NCBI GenBank assembly: GCA_946122785.1
Contig: CAMGYJ010000002.1
Location: forward strand, 21,984,492 to 22,048,491
DNA from: Linum tenue
Taxonomy: Eukaryota; Streptophyta; Magnoliopsida; Malpighiales; Linaceae
Direction of reading: 5' to 3'
DNA: 64,000 nucleotides
Shown: piece by piece, positions 44,744 through 55,284 of the stretch
Layout of the letters: every line of letters starts with the position of its first letter
Position numbering within the stretch: the stretch's first letter is position 1
Made by a program: the position numbers and the translations under genes
Notes under the pieces: model-generated
Database searches by the model: none
What the model was told of the DNA's origin: nothing
What the model saw: the letters and a program-made list of their open reading frames with translations, nothing else

Positions 44744-45970
44744 ATGTCGACTGAACAGAACAACATGGCCGGATCTGGTGCTGTCGATATCAATCGACCA
44801 TTTCGCTTTGTTGGAGTCAACTTCCGTCGCTGGAGACAAAAGATGGAGTTCTACCTGACGACCAAGAAGTTGGCACACTGCCTCACCAGCATGCCCTCGA
44901 GCTGCCGGAAGAAGTGACCGATGAGGAGAGGGTTGCTTCTGCTAAGGAAAGGGAGCATGACTTCCTATGCAAGAATTACATCCTCAATGGCCTGGCAGAC
45001 GATCTCTACGACTACAATGCGGACAGCAAGAACACTGCAATGATGATCTGGGATGCGCTCCAAAAGAAGTACGACACGGAGGAGGCTGGAGCTAAGAAGT
45101 ATGCTGTCAGCCGCTACCTGCGCTACCAGATGGTGGATGACAAGTCTGTCGAAGTTCAGTCCCACAAACTTCATAAAATAGATCATGAGATCGTCTCTGA
45201 AGGTATGCCTCTGGACGATCAATTTCAAGTTGCTTGCATTATTGATAAGTTCCCCCCTTCGTGGAAAGATTTAAGAATATGCTTAGACATAAAACCAAAG
45301 AATTTTCACTGAAAAGTTTGATACTCGCCTAAGGATTGAGGAAGAGTCCCACAAGCAGGATATGAAAGAAGAGGTGATGGTCGTCACTGCTAAACGACCC
45401 ACCCCTAGAGCTCTTAAACCTAACCAGAAAGGGTTTAAGAGTAAGAACCAGCAGGTCCTCCCCCACCAGAATGGTGCCTCTTGAGGTAACCAAAGGGTCA
45501 TGGCCCAAACCTCTAAGAATGACCCACCGTTTATCTGCTATAACTGCGGAAAAACAGGGTCATATAGCAAAAAAGTGCAGGAACAAGCAAAACCTCGCCG
45601 CTGTGGCCAGGGTTAACTTGACAGAAGAGGATTTGATAGCCATGATCACAGAAATGATCGCTGAAGTTAACCTCACCGGTGACTCAGAAGGATGGTAGCT
45701 GGATACAGGTGCATCGAAGCATGTATGCAAAAATCGTGCTATGTTTAAAACATACACAGAAGCACCTGCTGACAAGAAAGAGTGTTGTTGGGGACTACTC
45801 ACACCACTATGGTTGATGGTTCTGGTGAAGTGGAGCTGAACTTCACCTCTGGGAAGAAGATTGTGCTCAAGGATGTGTTGCACACTCCAAAGATAAGGAA
45901 GAATCTTGTTTCGGGATATCTTCTTAATAAGGGCTGGGTTTAATCAATCTATTGGGCAGACTTGTATACC
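44744..45970 (+). pseudogene. Copia 2 gag and protease start
   Basis: Starts MSTEQNNMAGSG with FRFVGVNFRRWRQKMEFYL, shifts frame near 44890, continues as EEAGAKKYAVSRYLRYQMVD and EGMPLDDQFQVACIIDKFPP, then shifts again near 45300. The zinc knuckle region (about 45533-45580) is broken by a one-base frame change: YNCGK is in one frame and QGHIAKKCRNKQ in the next. The protease motif LDTGASKHVC follows a TAG at about 45696, where the family has Trp. It ends at the ATACC duplication (45966-45970) where the nested element inserted. Confidence 0.85.
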
Positions 45971-47216
45971 TAACCGTTTGCTTGTCCCCAAGCAAACCTA
46001 TCTCAAACCAATGCAACTCTCTCCAGACCTCTGTAGCAACAAACAACCTCGATCGTAGGTAGAGGACTTCCTAGATCATTTAGCAACTTACGAGGTCAAC
46101 CGTCCCACAAGTCATCTCATAGCTTCTTCGGCGAGAGCACTAGTCTCGAGTCAGCATCATGGCAAATAGTGAACAGAGGACAAATGAGTCGTGGATGAGG
46201 AGACTCTCAAAAACAAAAGATCAATGGACTCACATTTTTCAAGGTGCTCGATTTTCTTTTTGGAGATGGTTGGGAACCCCTTTTATTTCTTCTTTTGCTT
46301 GTTTTTCTGTTTTTCCTCTTTTTCTCTCAAGGGTTCCAACCTGATTTTGCAGAAAACGGGGGCTCCCACCTAGCAAAGGTTTGGCGGGAGCCCGGCTCTT
46401 ACCCGGCCATGCCAGGAGCAGTTGTCTCGAGCCTCGTGCGGGGGAAAGACCTGTAAGGGGGCTGGAGGTAGTAGGTGGAAATTGGGAACGGATTCCCGTC
46501 TCCCCTTACACAACTTTCCGCCCTATTCGCACGGGAGACGTCATTTTAAAGCACATTTCGAGCACCTGTTATTTTCAAAAAAATGATACAAGAGTCCATG
46601 ACAGGCAGAGAGTCCACAACACCACACAATTCAAGGGTCCTAAGATCACTAATTCCCTCAATCAACCAACACAATATGAAGAAGAAATGAGACGTCTTAA
46701 ATGCATCAACATCCTCCATAGCGCTACACTACCTCCCTAGGTTGCAAATCACTACAGAGACTGTCAATTCAAAGCATACTGAGCAGGTAATTGCAAGGAA
46801 CACGTACTTGGAGCCCTCAAATTTCAAAATTTGGACAGTGGACTAGGCTCCAAGCACACAAACAGATCTAATGCAGTCAAAAGATAAACATCCCCCCACA
46901 CTTAAGATCGACATTGTCCTCAATGGAGAAGAGGGAAGGAAAGGGGAACGATGGTACCGGTATGCATGGACTGCAGGAGACTGGAGATGGACCAGTCGGG
47001 AACTCAGCACAGCTCAAGGGGAACAGAAGAGCTCAACCAGAATATGTTAGGTCCGATGTCATCCCAATAGACATCATCCAGAACAAAGGAAACAAACCAA
47101 AACCAAACCAAATCGCAATCCGACTGGAAACATAAAAAGAAAGTCAAACCGTGGTGGGGTTGCCTCCCCACAAGCGCTTCTTTACCGTCTTTTAGCTGGA
47201 CGCTCATGGTGGATAC
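45971..47216 (-). other. 3' non-coding region of the Athila/Tat-like element
   Basis: Downstream of the protease stop on the minus strand. Contains GAGGACAATGTCGATCTTAA before a purine-rich AAGTGTGGGGGGATG, a long spacer, and GCTTGGGGACAAGCAAACGG just before the left end. In related elements the latter lies directly upstream of the polypurine tract and 3' LTR. Confidence 0.65.
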
Positions 47217-47957
47217 TCAAGGAGGTGCAGGAACAGGTGCCTCCAAGAGCGGAACCACATCGCTCTTGAGGTACAGCTTCAGGTGGTGACCATGCACCCG
47301 ACGGTTGCAGCCACCAGCATCGGTCAGCTCGACCTGGCCATCCGGCAAGATGCAGGCGAGTGAGTACTCGGATGGCCAGGGTGGTCGTGGTGCAGGGGGT
47401 GGGACCAGCTCATAGTGGTCTCCACTCTTCTTCCGTGCAGGCTTAGCCACCTGCGGCTTCGGTCGCCACTCCTCCTTGAGCTGTTTGTTCGGAGGCGAAA
47501 CTGGATGGAGTGGCGGCGAAGGAATGACAGGCGGGTCCTGCAAAATGAGAGGTGCAGAAGGAGACACGACAGGCTCGTGTATCTGGTCAGAAAGAGCATG
47601 CACAGGGGTGACAGAAATCATAGCACAATGATCAAACTCAGTCACAGGAAAAATAGCCTGTTCATTTCCAGCACGCAGGATCAGTTTACCATCATGCACA
47701 TCGATCAGTGCCTTGGCGGTGGCAAGAAATGGTCTACCTAGAATCAAAGGCACATCCACATCATCGTTTATATCCAGAATAACAAAATCAACAGGATATG
47801 TGAATGCACCCACATTAACAAGCAAATCTTCTATGATACCCCTAGGATGCACCACGGAACGATCAGCTAGCTGAATGCTCATCCTAGTAGGAGGGATAGT
47901 AAACTCCCTGGATCCTTGCGCTTTTCGGGCAGCTTGTTCTGCAGGATGGCAGAACAT
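47217..47957 (-). pseudogene. Athila/Tat-like protease remnant lacking its active site
   Basis: The frame reads FTIPPTRMSIQLADRSVVHP and then GIIEDLLVNVGAFTYPVDFV and VDVPLILGRPFLATAKALID, the second half of a retropepsin. In the family roughly 35 codons carrying the catalytic D-x-G-A motif lie between FTIP and QLADRS; here they are missing. The frame is also shifted by one base relative to gag at ...DPGS. A Pro-rich linker and a short C-terminal domain (YSLACILPDGQVELTDAGGC) follow. No RT, RNase H or integrase is present. Confidence 0.8.
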
Positions 47958-50536
47958 TCCTCGCTCAGCAGCACTGTCGAGAGATCCCCAAGTTTCTTCT
48001 TGTTGGTGCAGAGATCTTTCATGAACTTAGCGTACTTGGGCATCTTCGACAGTGCCTCCACAAATGGTACGCTGATGTTGAGCTGCTTCAACATTGCCAT
48101 AAAATTGGCAAACTCAGTCTCCAGCTTGTCTTTGTGAAGGCGAGTGGGGAAGGGAAGCTGGGGTACGTGCTCCTTCACCACTGGTTGTGGCTTGGGAGCA
48201 GGAGCTTCCTTCTCCACCCGCACTTCTGCATCACCGGCTGGAAGTGCTGAAGCAGGTAATGGTTCCTCCTGCCTGGTCGGGGCAGGATCAGCTGATGTAG
48301 GCCTGCCGCTCAGGGTGAAAATGGCATGTGCGGTCTCATGCGGGTCCCGTGGATTGGGGATGGTGGTGGCAGGTAGAGTCCCCGGGGCTCGGGCAGTAAG
48401 TTGGCGCGCTAGGGCACCGACTTGGTGCTGTAGATCTTGCAGAATGGCACCTTGGTTTCTCTGGCCTGCCTCCAGGTTCCTCTGACCTGCCTCCAGTGAG
48501 GCTATGGTCTGATCCATCCTCGTGATACTTGCCTGGCTGGTGGTCATGAATGCTGCCAAAATGTTCTTCAGCTCGGTCATCTGATTATCGGGAGCTGGCG
48601 CTGCTGCTGGCTCGGCATACTGACGCTGAGGCTGCTGGAATGGCTGCCCTTGCCTAGGCTGGTAAGGCTGCTGCTGTGGTGGTGGCCCCTGCCTATCCTG
48701 GAAGGGCTGCCTCTGCTGAAAACCACCTGCTGGTACTGGGAAACCAGGTGGTTTGTTGGTGTTGCTGCTCCAGGCAAAGTTGGGATGCTGGCGCCATCCC
48801 TCATTGTAGGTACTGCTGTATGGGTCGAGGCGCCGAGCATTGGCGATGAAGGCCACCTGCTCTTGGGGAGTGGAGGACTCCCTCATAGATTGACAATCCT
48901 CCACCAGGTGATTTGGGCTCTCACACCACTGACACTGAGCTACTGGAGGCGTAGCTACACCTCGGCCCGGAAGGAGACTGTTAGGCTGCTTCAATGTCTG
49001 CACCAACTCAGCCACCTGCTGCTCTAACCCGGATCTGGCCTCCATAGCATGCACACCTTGGTCCCGGGAATTCCTGCCTCTGTGGTTCTGCCCCCAGGAA
49101 TGGTCTCGGGCAGCCAAGGTACTGATCATCTGGTTCAGCTCGGGTGGAGTCTTAGTAAGGATATCCCCTCCTGGGCATAGAGACTCGATCACCCTCTGGC
49201 TGTCTGGGGTGAGGGCACTGTAGAAGTTCCCCACTGTGAAAGCATCGCTGAAGCCATGATGGGGACACTGCCAGAAGTATCCCATGTACCGCTCCCATGC
49301 ATCGTGAAGGGACTCATCTGGCTCTTGGCGGAAGTGAGTGATCTCCCGCTGAATCTCAGTAGTCTTCGATGCCGGATAATATCTGTGCACGAACTTATCC
49401 GCCAGATCGTCCCAAGAAGTGATGGACAGTGGGGGCTGGGTCTCCAACCACCTCTTAGCATTCCCCGCCAAAGAATGGGGGAAGAGGTGAAGGCGGATTG
49501 CGTCATCCGGAACACCATTCAGCTTGAACCCGTTCGTCAGCTGCAGAAAACGGGAAAGGTGTGCCCGGGCCTCCTCATCCTTCAAACCATGGAACTGGAT
49601 AGATGATGTGATGAGCTGAATCCAGCATGGCTTGATCTCGAAGTTGTTTGCAGGAATGGGCGGATAGAGGATGACCGGGCGGATGTCAGCAATCCGTGGA
49701 GTATAGTAGTACTCCAAGGTGGGACCCGGTGGTGGTGGATGATGATGGCCAGCTCCCTGGGGGTTTGGGTCGTTCCCCAGGATCCGGTTCTGAGGAGGCG
49801 GGTTCTGATCGCCTTCCATCTCGTGCTCGTCCTCGGAGTCGCTGGTCAATTGGCCGTCTCGGCGCTCCACCGTAGCCAGTCTAGTAGGGATGGCAATGGA
49901 TAGGGTCGGGTGCGGGTTTACCCTATACCAACTCCTAACCCGTCGAGTAGAGCCTTCTAAAATACCCGACCAAATAACCATCGGGTATGAAAATTATATA
50001 ACCATACCCTACCCACCGGGTAACCACGGGCATTCGGGTAACCATGGGTACGAATCCTAAACTATGAACTTATACACATATATGCACGTACATACTGTTG
50101 TCCATTAAAAATTCTCAATACGTGTAACTGTTCTAGTTTCAACAATCCACACAAATAAAAATAACAAACATAATAATCGTCTACATCTTCATCATCAATA
50201 ATGGTAGCTAAACTCAATTTCTCAAGCTAATCTAAATTTCTCAAGGGAAATTGACCCTTTGGTTAGCGGGACGGGTATAACGGGGCGGGTATTATCGATT
50301 ACCATACCCGTACCCTACCCTTTATTTTGAAACCGGGTATTACCCGTACCCGCCCCTTAACCCGTCAAAGCGGGTAATTACCCTCGTTGACCGGTTACGG
50401 TCGGGTAGAATACCCATGATTACGGGTTGGATTGACATCCCTACAGTCTAGCTTGCTGTTGTCTCCGAAGTTGTTTGCAGGTGCGCTCAATCTCAGGGTT
50501 CAACGGCAATAAACCTCCCGACTGGCTACGGGTCAT
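47879..50536 (-). pseudogene. Athila/Tat-like gag, interrupted by a hAT MITE
   Basis: Starts at the ATG at 50536 (MTRSQSGGLLPL), about 120 bp after the primer site, runs to 50444, is interrupted by a 559-bp MITE (49885-50443) plus its duplication, and continues from 49884 to the stop at 47879. Without the insert the frame is open, so gag was intact when the MITE arrived. Features: capsid-type retrotransposon gag (FEIKPCWIQLITSSIQFHGL, AKRWLETQPPLSITSWDDLA, FRQEPDESLHDAWERYMGYF), one CCHC-like knuckle (CQWCESPNHLVEDC), a Gln/Pro-rich linker, coiled-coil ASITRMDQTIASLEAGQRNL, and the end segment FPTRLHKDKLETEFANFMAM. The last residues run off frame at DPGSLL. Confidence 0.88.
49885..50443. mobile_element. 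hAT-type MITE in gag, 559 bp
   Basis: Ends TAGGGATGGCAATGGATA and, from the right in reverse complement, TAGGGATGTCAATCC. Perfect 8-bp target duplication CAGTCTAG (49877-49884 and 50444-50451). Subterminal regions are rich in GGGTA/TACCC words (GCGGGTATTA, TACCCGTACCC). No coding capacity. The TAGGGATG...CATCCCTA termini and duplication length fit hAT. Confidence 0.92.
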
Positions 50537-50660
50537 GCACTATCTGCACACAATCAAGCAATGCAAACCCCGTGAAGGCACAAGTGGGAAAAACAAAAAC
50601 TCAATGCAAAAAATGAAAATGCTAAAGTAACAGAAATCACTTTTCTTCAACAACCTAGCC

Positions 50661-50679
50661 GTCCCCGGCAACGGCGCCA
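50661..50679 (-). other. Primer-binding site of the Athila/Tat-like element
   Basis: TGGCGCCGTTGCCGGGGAC on the minus strand, the Asp-tRNA-type primer site used by Athila/Tat gypsy elements, six bases after the LTR end at 50686. Confidence 0.85.
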
Positions 50680-50685
50680 AAAACT

Positions 50686-52143
50686 TGACTCACTCCTACT
50701 GTCACTCTAGAAAATGGCCAAGTGTAACCACTTCCTAAAGCGTAGTATAGCGGGTTTGGGTTTTAATGTCAACCCGGGTCCTAGATGTGATGACTACTCA
50801 GTGAATTCGTATTATCTAGCAATGAAACTTTAGTGAAGTTCTAAACTAACAAGCAAACAAAGCAACTAAACGGTTGTATTCATGTTAAGAGAGATCACTC
50901 GGATATGGTTCCCCCTAGACTGCAGTTAAGCCGGATTGTAATTACCAAGTTCGATTTCTATGAAAGTTATACTGCGGAAGGTTCTTAATCAGTCTGAAGT
51001 CTCGACTAAAGGTCTTCAGACCCTCTCAATCTGAGTCTCTAGCTGGCGACTAACCTACACCGGAGTAAACAGATTGAGGCCCTATGAACGAAACCTCCAC
51101 TACCGAATTGAATTCGGTACAGAATAGTGAATTGGCTCCTCGACTAAAGTCACCAATTCACTACCTTCGATTAAGGATACTCTATCAACCTAGGCAGATA
51201 TTATCATTCTAGGTTAAAGCAGAAACAACAGGAATTTGATCAGGATTCAAGTCATTCAATCATTCAAACCTCAATCGAATATAATCAAAATCATAGAATC
51301 AATACTTGGGTTCATACAATCAAACCTAACATACATAACTAGGGTTTCCCATACCCAGATGAATGGGAGAACTACTCCATGGAGAGAGAAGCAAAAGCAG
51401 AATCAGACGCGGAAATCATACTGTGAAGATGGATTTCTACTCCTGGACGTTGAATCGGCACTTCTCCAAGCTCAAACCAAGCTCCAATGGTGTTGAAGAT
51501 CGATCTAGGGCACTTGAAGGCTCTTGTTCGTCGCTTTCTCTCTCTAGGAACCGCTCTGTCTCTCAAAAACTCGAATACCCTTCTGTTTGGCTCGGAATCC
51601 GCTTAAAAACCAGACTTTCCCGACTCGCACGGCCAGGGTGCACGGCCGTGCACATCACCATTCTGGCCGTGCACTCCAAAACGCGGCGTATCAATTAGTC
51701 GAACTTCAGCCATCTCGCACGGCCAGGATTGCACTTTGCACGGCCGTGCGGATTTCACTTTTGCCCGTGCGTGGCCACGCACAATCCCGCACGGCCAGGA
51801 TTGTATGTTGCACGACCATGCATAGTGATGGGTTGCCCGTGCGTGCCCACGCACAATCCTGCATGGCCAAACTGGTTACTTGCACGGCCGTGCGTGCCCA
51901 CGCACAATCCAGCACGGTCGTGCGGGCTGTGGGTGTGCCCGTGCGACTTCCTCAGAACCTCGCCATGCGTCCGATCCTTGTCCAATCGACCTCAAACTCG
52001 CTCCCAAGCCTCCATTCACGTACTAGGACCTGAAATATCATAAACAAGCACAACCTAGCGTGAAATCGGCCTAAAACACGAGAATCAATACCTCAAACGG
52101 AGTAATAGCAGGGGTAAAAACATGTGTAACTAACGGTCTATCA
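50686..52143 (-). repeat. LTR of the Athila/Tat-like element (1458 bp, single copy)
   Basis: On the minus strand starts TGATAGACCGTTAGTTACAC and ends GGAGTGAGTCA just before the primer site. No second copy is present in the window. It includes an array of palindromic CACGGCCGTGC words at 51620-51950. Confidence 0.8.
51620..51950. repeat. Palindromic GCACGGCCGTGC array inside the LTR
   Basis: Repeated GCACGGCCGTGC, CCGTGCGTGCCCACGCAC and CGCACGGCCAGGATTG words about 40-60 bp apart (about 7-8 copies). Both DNA strands read alike, which is why open frames occur in several frames. Confidence 0.8.
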
Positions 52144-52148
52144 ATACC

Positions 52149-53752
52149 CTTACTAAGAATAGGAGTTTTGTGGGAAAGGGATATGCATGTAATGGGATGT
52201 TCAAGTTGAATGTCGAAATTAATAAGATGAATTCTTCAGTTTACATGGTGTGTGATTTGAATGTTTGGCATGCTCGTCTTTGTCATGTGAACACACGAAT
52301 TGTGAAGAATTTAAGCAAGCTAGGACATATCCCTAAACTCTCAATGAATGAATTTGATAAATGTGATTTCTGTAGCCAAGCTAAAATAACGAAAACGCCC
52401 CATAAATCTGTGAGTAGAGAATCAGAACCCTTAGATCTGATTCATTCTGATATTTGTGAACTAGATGGGACGTTAACTAGGTCTGGCAAGAGATACTTTA
52501 TCACTTTCATAGATGATTGCTCTGATTATTGCTTTGTTTATTTGATGAAAAACAAAAGTGAAGCCCTTGACATGTTCAAGGTATTTGTGGTTGAATTTGA
52601 AAATCAGTGCAATCGAAAGATAAAAAGACTTAGGAGCGATAGAGGATCAGAGTATGACTCTAATCCCTTCAAGGAATTCTATAGCTCACATGGTATCATT
52701 CATGAAACCACGGCACCATATTCACCAGAAATGAATGGTAAAGCTGAGCGGAAAAATAGGACGTTTACAGAATTAGTTGTGGCTATTATGCTCAATTCTG
52801 GAGCTGCTTCTTCTTGGTGGGGTGATATTTTGTTGACGGTTTGCTATGTGCTAAATCGTCTAAAAACAAATAGAAAAGAATCACCCTATGAGATCTTGAA
52901 GAATAAGCCACCTAATTGTCCTATTTAAGAACGTGGGGCTGTTTGGCCTACGTAAGAATTCCGGATCCTAAGAGGATTAAGTTGGCTAGTCGAGCATATG
53001 AATGTGTCTTCGTTGGCTATGCGGCCAATAGTAAGGCATATAGATTCTATGATTTGAATGCTCGTACTATAATAGAATCCATTGATGCTGATTTCTTTGA
53101 GACACGATTTCCATTTAAAACGAGAAATAGTGGGGGTAATGTACTACCCTATAGAGATAACGGAACTAGTGGGGGTGTTGGATCTGAGGATGAACTCAGA
53201 AGAAGTAAAAGAGCTAGAATCTCTAAAGATTTTGGTGATGACTTTACTACAGTATACACCCTCGAAGATCCAAAAAGTTTGCAGGAAGCATTAACTTCCA
53301 TAGATGCAGACTTTTGGAATGAGGCCGTTATAGATGAAATGGAATCGTTAGAAGCTAATAAGACTTGGCATCTAACAGACTTACCTCCTGGCTGCAAAGT
53401 CTTAGGTAATAAATGGGTTCTAAAAACGAAACGGAAACCTGATGGTGCAATCGAAAGGTTCCGAGCTCGCCTAGTAGTTAAGGGCTACAGGCAGAGAGAG
53501 AATATAGATTTCTTCGATACCTATTCACCAGTATCTAGAATAACATCCATTCGTGTCATGATTGCTCTTGCTGCCTTGAACAATCTCGTGGTACACCAAA
53601 TGGATGTTAAGACTGCTTTTTTGAACGGTGATATAGATGAAGAAATCTATATGGAACAACCAGAAGGGTTTGTTATCCCCGAACATGCCTCGAAAGTCTG
53701 TAAGTTAGACAAATCATTATATGGTTTTGAAACAGGCTCCAAACATGGCATG
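52149..53752 (+). pseudogene. Copia 2 GAG-pre-integrase, integrase and reverse transcriptase (truncated at gap)
   Basis: Begins FVGKGYACNGMFKLNV, then the zinc-binding pre-integrase LNVWHARLCHVNT..CDFCSQAK, the integrase core with D (IHSDICELDG), second D (FITFIDDCSDYCFVYLM), and E within PYSPEMNGKAERKNRT. A frameshift at about 52915-52925 joins it to LRTWGCLAYVRIPDPKRIKL. RT follows: FRARLVVKGYRQRENIDFFD, VHQMDVKTAFLNGDIDEEIY, then LDKSLYGFETGSKHGM where the family has LYGLKQAPKQW, so another frame error lies near the gap. RNase H and the 3' LTR are not seen. Confidence 0.88.
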
Positions 53753-53852
53753 NNNNNNNNNNNNNNNNNNNNNNNNNNNNNNNNNNNNNNNNNNNNNNNN
53801 NNNNNNNNNNNNNNNNNNNNNNNNNNNNNNNNNNNNNNNNNNNNNNNNNNNN
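53753..53852. other. Assembly gap, 100 N
   Basis: Exactly 100 undetermined bases, the conventional size for a gap of unknown length. The sequences on the two sides belong to different retrotransposons. Confidence 1.
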
Positions 53853-54095
53853 TATTTCTCCAAGCAATTGGCCGCCCACTAGCTTCCCCTGTGTGGGACT
53901 CATCCTCTCTTCAGTGTTCCATAGTACTTCATCAATCCCTGCAGCATTACCAATTTTGCCTCCCATTGGACCTCCCCTCGTGATTGAGGGCCATGATGAA
54001 TCGCCGGCCTCATCCTTCGTCGCATCCCTCACCATCGTCATCGCCATCTCCATCGACTCCTCCTTCGGTTGCAAAGAGCTTCCCCGACGGCAAGT

Positions 54096-55244
54096 TCAAC
54101 CAACTTTCGACGCCGCCTCATCATCGGTCAACGTCATCACGACAACCACCATCATCTTCTGCCTCGTTTCCTCCTCCGACCATATGCAGACCATCAGGTC
54201 GAGTTTCCCTTCGCCGGGCACCTGCGTCGTCTCCCTCGCCATTGCCTTCTGCCCCTGCTCTTTTGGTTCAAGATCAGGGCCATCTCGCGGTCTCGGCTTT
54301 CTCCTGAATTTCCACCCATCAATTGGCCGGTTCAATTGAACGAGTACCGATCCGGAAGTAGCATGGGTTAGGGATCGCACAACATCAGGGGTTGGTTGTG
54401 CTGCGGTGAGCGCCCGAAGCTGATGTAGGTCGACAAACATCTTCTCAAACGGGCCTTCTTCTTCAATCCCAGTTGGCGAGAGTATCGTGGAAACCTCCGT
54501 AGCGGCCGGCGGCTCTATGGTTATTGACCCCTCCTCAACATTCTTAGTCTCGATAAGGAACCCATCAATGGCAGGGGTGATTTGTGATGCTCCATCGTGC
54601 TTGTGCGGTGCTTCTACAGCGGCCAGGGACAATGCACTGGCCTGCGGTGTTGATGATGGAGCGACAGTAGTGGAGACAGCTTCTATTGCAACAGCCTGAA
54701 GGTTCGACTGCTCTGCCGCCCCCATTGTTGCGCCTCTCATGCTCGCCTCTTCCTTTTTCTCGAGCGATCCAGCAACGACTTCCATAGCAGTGGTAGTCCC
54801 GACCGCCTCTCCGATTTTGGGCAGCAATGATGGCGCTTCTTCCCACGGCTGCGGTTGTTCGGAGATCTCGGCAATGGCTTCGACGGGTAGGGTAACAGCT
54901 CGCGATGGTGGTGGTGGTGGTGCCATCGCAGCAGCGGCAGCAGCAGCTTCTTTCACGGCCTTAACAGCGGTGGTGGTTCCACATCGCTCAAGCTCGATTG
55001 GAAACGTAGGTTGTTCCAACCAATCCTCAAAATCCAATTCTGCAGCTGCGGCCTCCGACAATGGCGGTGCACCTTCCTTTATCGACTCTTTTGGCGCGGC
55101 GGTTGCAGTTTTGTGTGGAGCAGTCTGCGCGATGTTCGCGGACAGCGGCAAGGACGAGGTAACCTCGTTCTTCCACACCGCTTCCTGCTTCGACTTCAAC
55201 ATCTTTGTGAGTTCGCTGATTAAGAGCTCTTCGAGTCTCGACAT
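54096..55244 (-). CDS. Retrotransposon-encoded Ala/Glu-rich leader protein (gag position), 382 aa
   Basis: Starts MSRLEELLISELTKMLKSKQ 40 bp downstream of the LTR end, where gag begins. It is Ala/Glu/Thr/Pro-rich with low-complexity runs (AAAAAAAMAPPPPPS), a DFEDWLEQPTFPIELE segment, and EEGPFEKMFVDLHQLRAL. There is no capsid motif, zinc knuckle or enzyme domain that I can name. A second frame (to about 53860) continues into the gap with a GDSSWPSITRGGPMGG segment. I infer a gag-like or accessory protein; no function assigned. Confidence 0.55.
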   Translation of the reverse strand: MSRLEELLISELTKMLKSKQEAVWKNEVTSSLPLSANIAQTAPHKTATAAPKESIKEGAPPLSEAAAAELDFEDWLEQPTFPIELERCGTTTAVKAVKEAAAAAAAMAPPPPPSRAVTLPVEAIAEISEQPQPWEEAPSLLPKIGEAVGTTTAMEVVAGSLEKKEEASMRGATMGAAEQSNLQAVAIEAVSTTVAPSSTPQASALSLAAVEAPHKHDGASQITPAIDGFLIETKNVEEGSITIEPPAATEVSTILSPTGIEEEGPFEKMFVDLHQLRALTAAQPTPDVVRSLTHATSGSVLVQLNRPIDGWKFRRKPRPRDGPDLEPKEQGQKAMARETTQVPGEGKLDLMVCIWSEEETRQKMMVVVVMTLTDDEAASKVG

Positions 55245-55284
55245 GGTTCTGGTACGAGTGCCTGCAACCAGGCTGATACCACTA

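Larger units (their letters stand above)
45971..52143 (-). mobile_element. Athila/Tat-like gypsy derivative, gag only, with one LTR, inserted in copia 2
   Basis: Flanked by perfect 5-bp duplications ATACC (45966-45970 and 52144-52148); removing the insert rejoins copia 2 in frame (DLYT / LTKN). On the minus strand: LTR (50686-52143), primer site TGGCGCCGTTGCCGGGGAC (Asp-tRNA type, 50661-50679), gag (50536-47879), a protease remnant (47957-47217), then 1.2 kb of non-coding DNA with the AAGTGTGGGGGGATG purine tract (about 46890-46904) typical of the Athila/Tat 3' region. Reverse transcriptase, RNase H and integrase are missing. A 3' LTR should follow at the left end but does not: the internal sequence GGGGACAAGCAAACGGTTA abuts the target duplication. 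Confidence 0.85.
44001..53752 (+). mobile_element. Ty1/copia LTR retrotransposon, split by an Athila/Tat-like element and cut by an assembly gap (copia 2)
   Basis: A 5' LTR (44001-44719) is followed by gag, zinc knuckle, protease start (44744-45970), then after the nested element by GAG-pre-integrase, integrase and reverse transcriptase (52149-53752). The sequence is lost in a run of N. The order is that of copia. The canonical primer site TGGTATCAGAGC is not visible after the LTR (ATTTTAAGACG instead). The pentamer before the LTR is ACAAT; the 3' LTR is not in the window. Frameshifts and stops are common. Confidence 0.88.

Noticed and set aside
46159..46740. Overlapping plus-strand frames of 60-119 codons
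   Set aside because: They fall in the 3' non-coding region of the minus-strand Athila/Tat-like element and show no similarity to known proteins.
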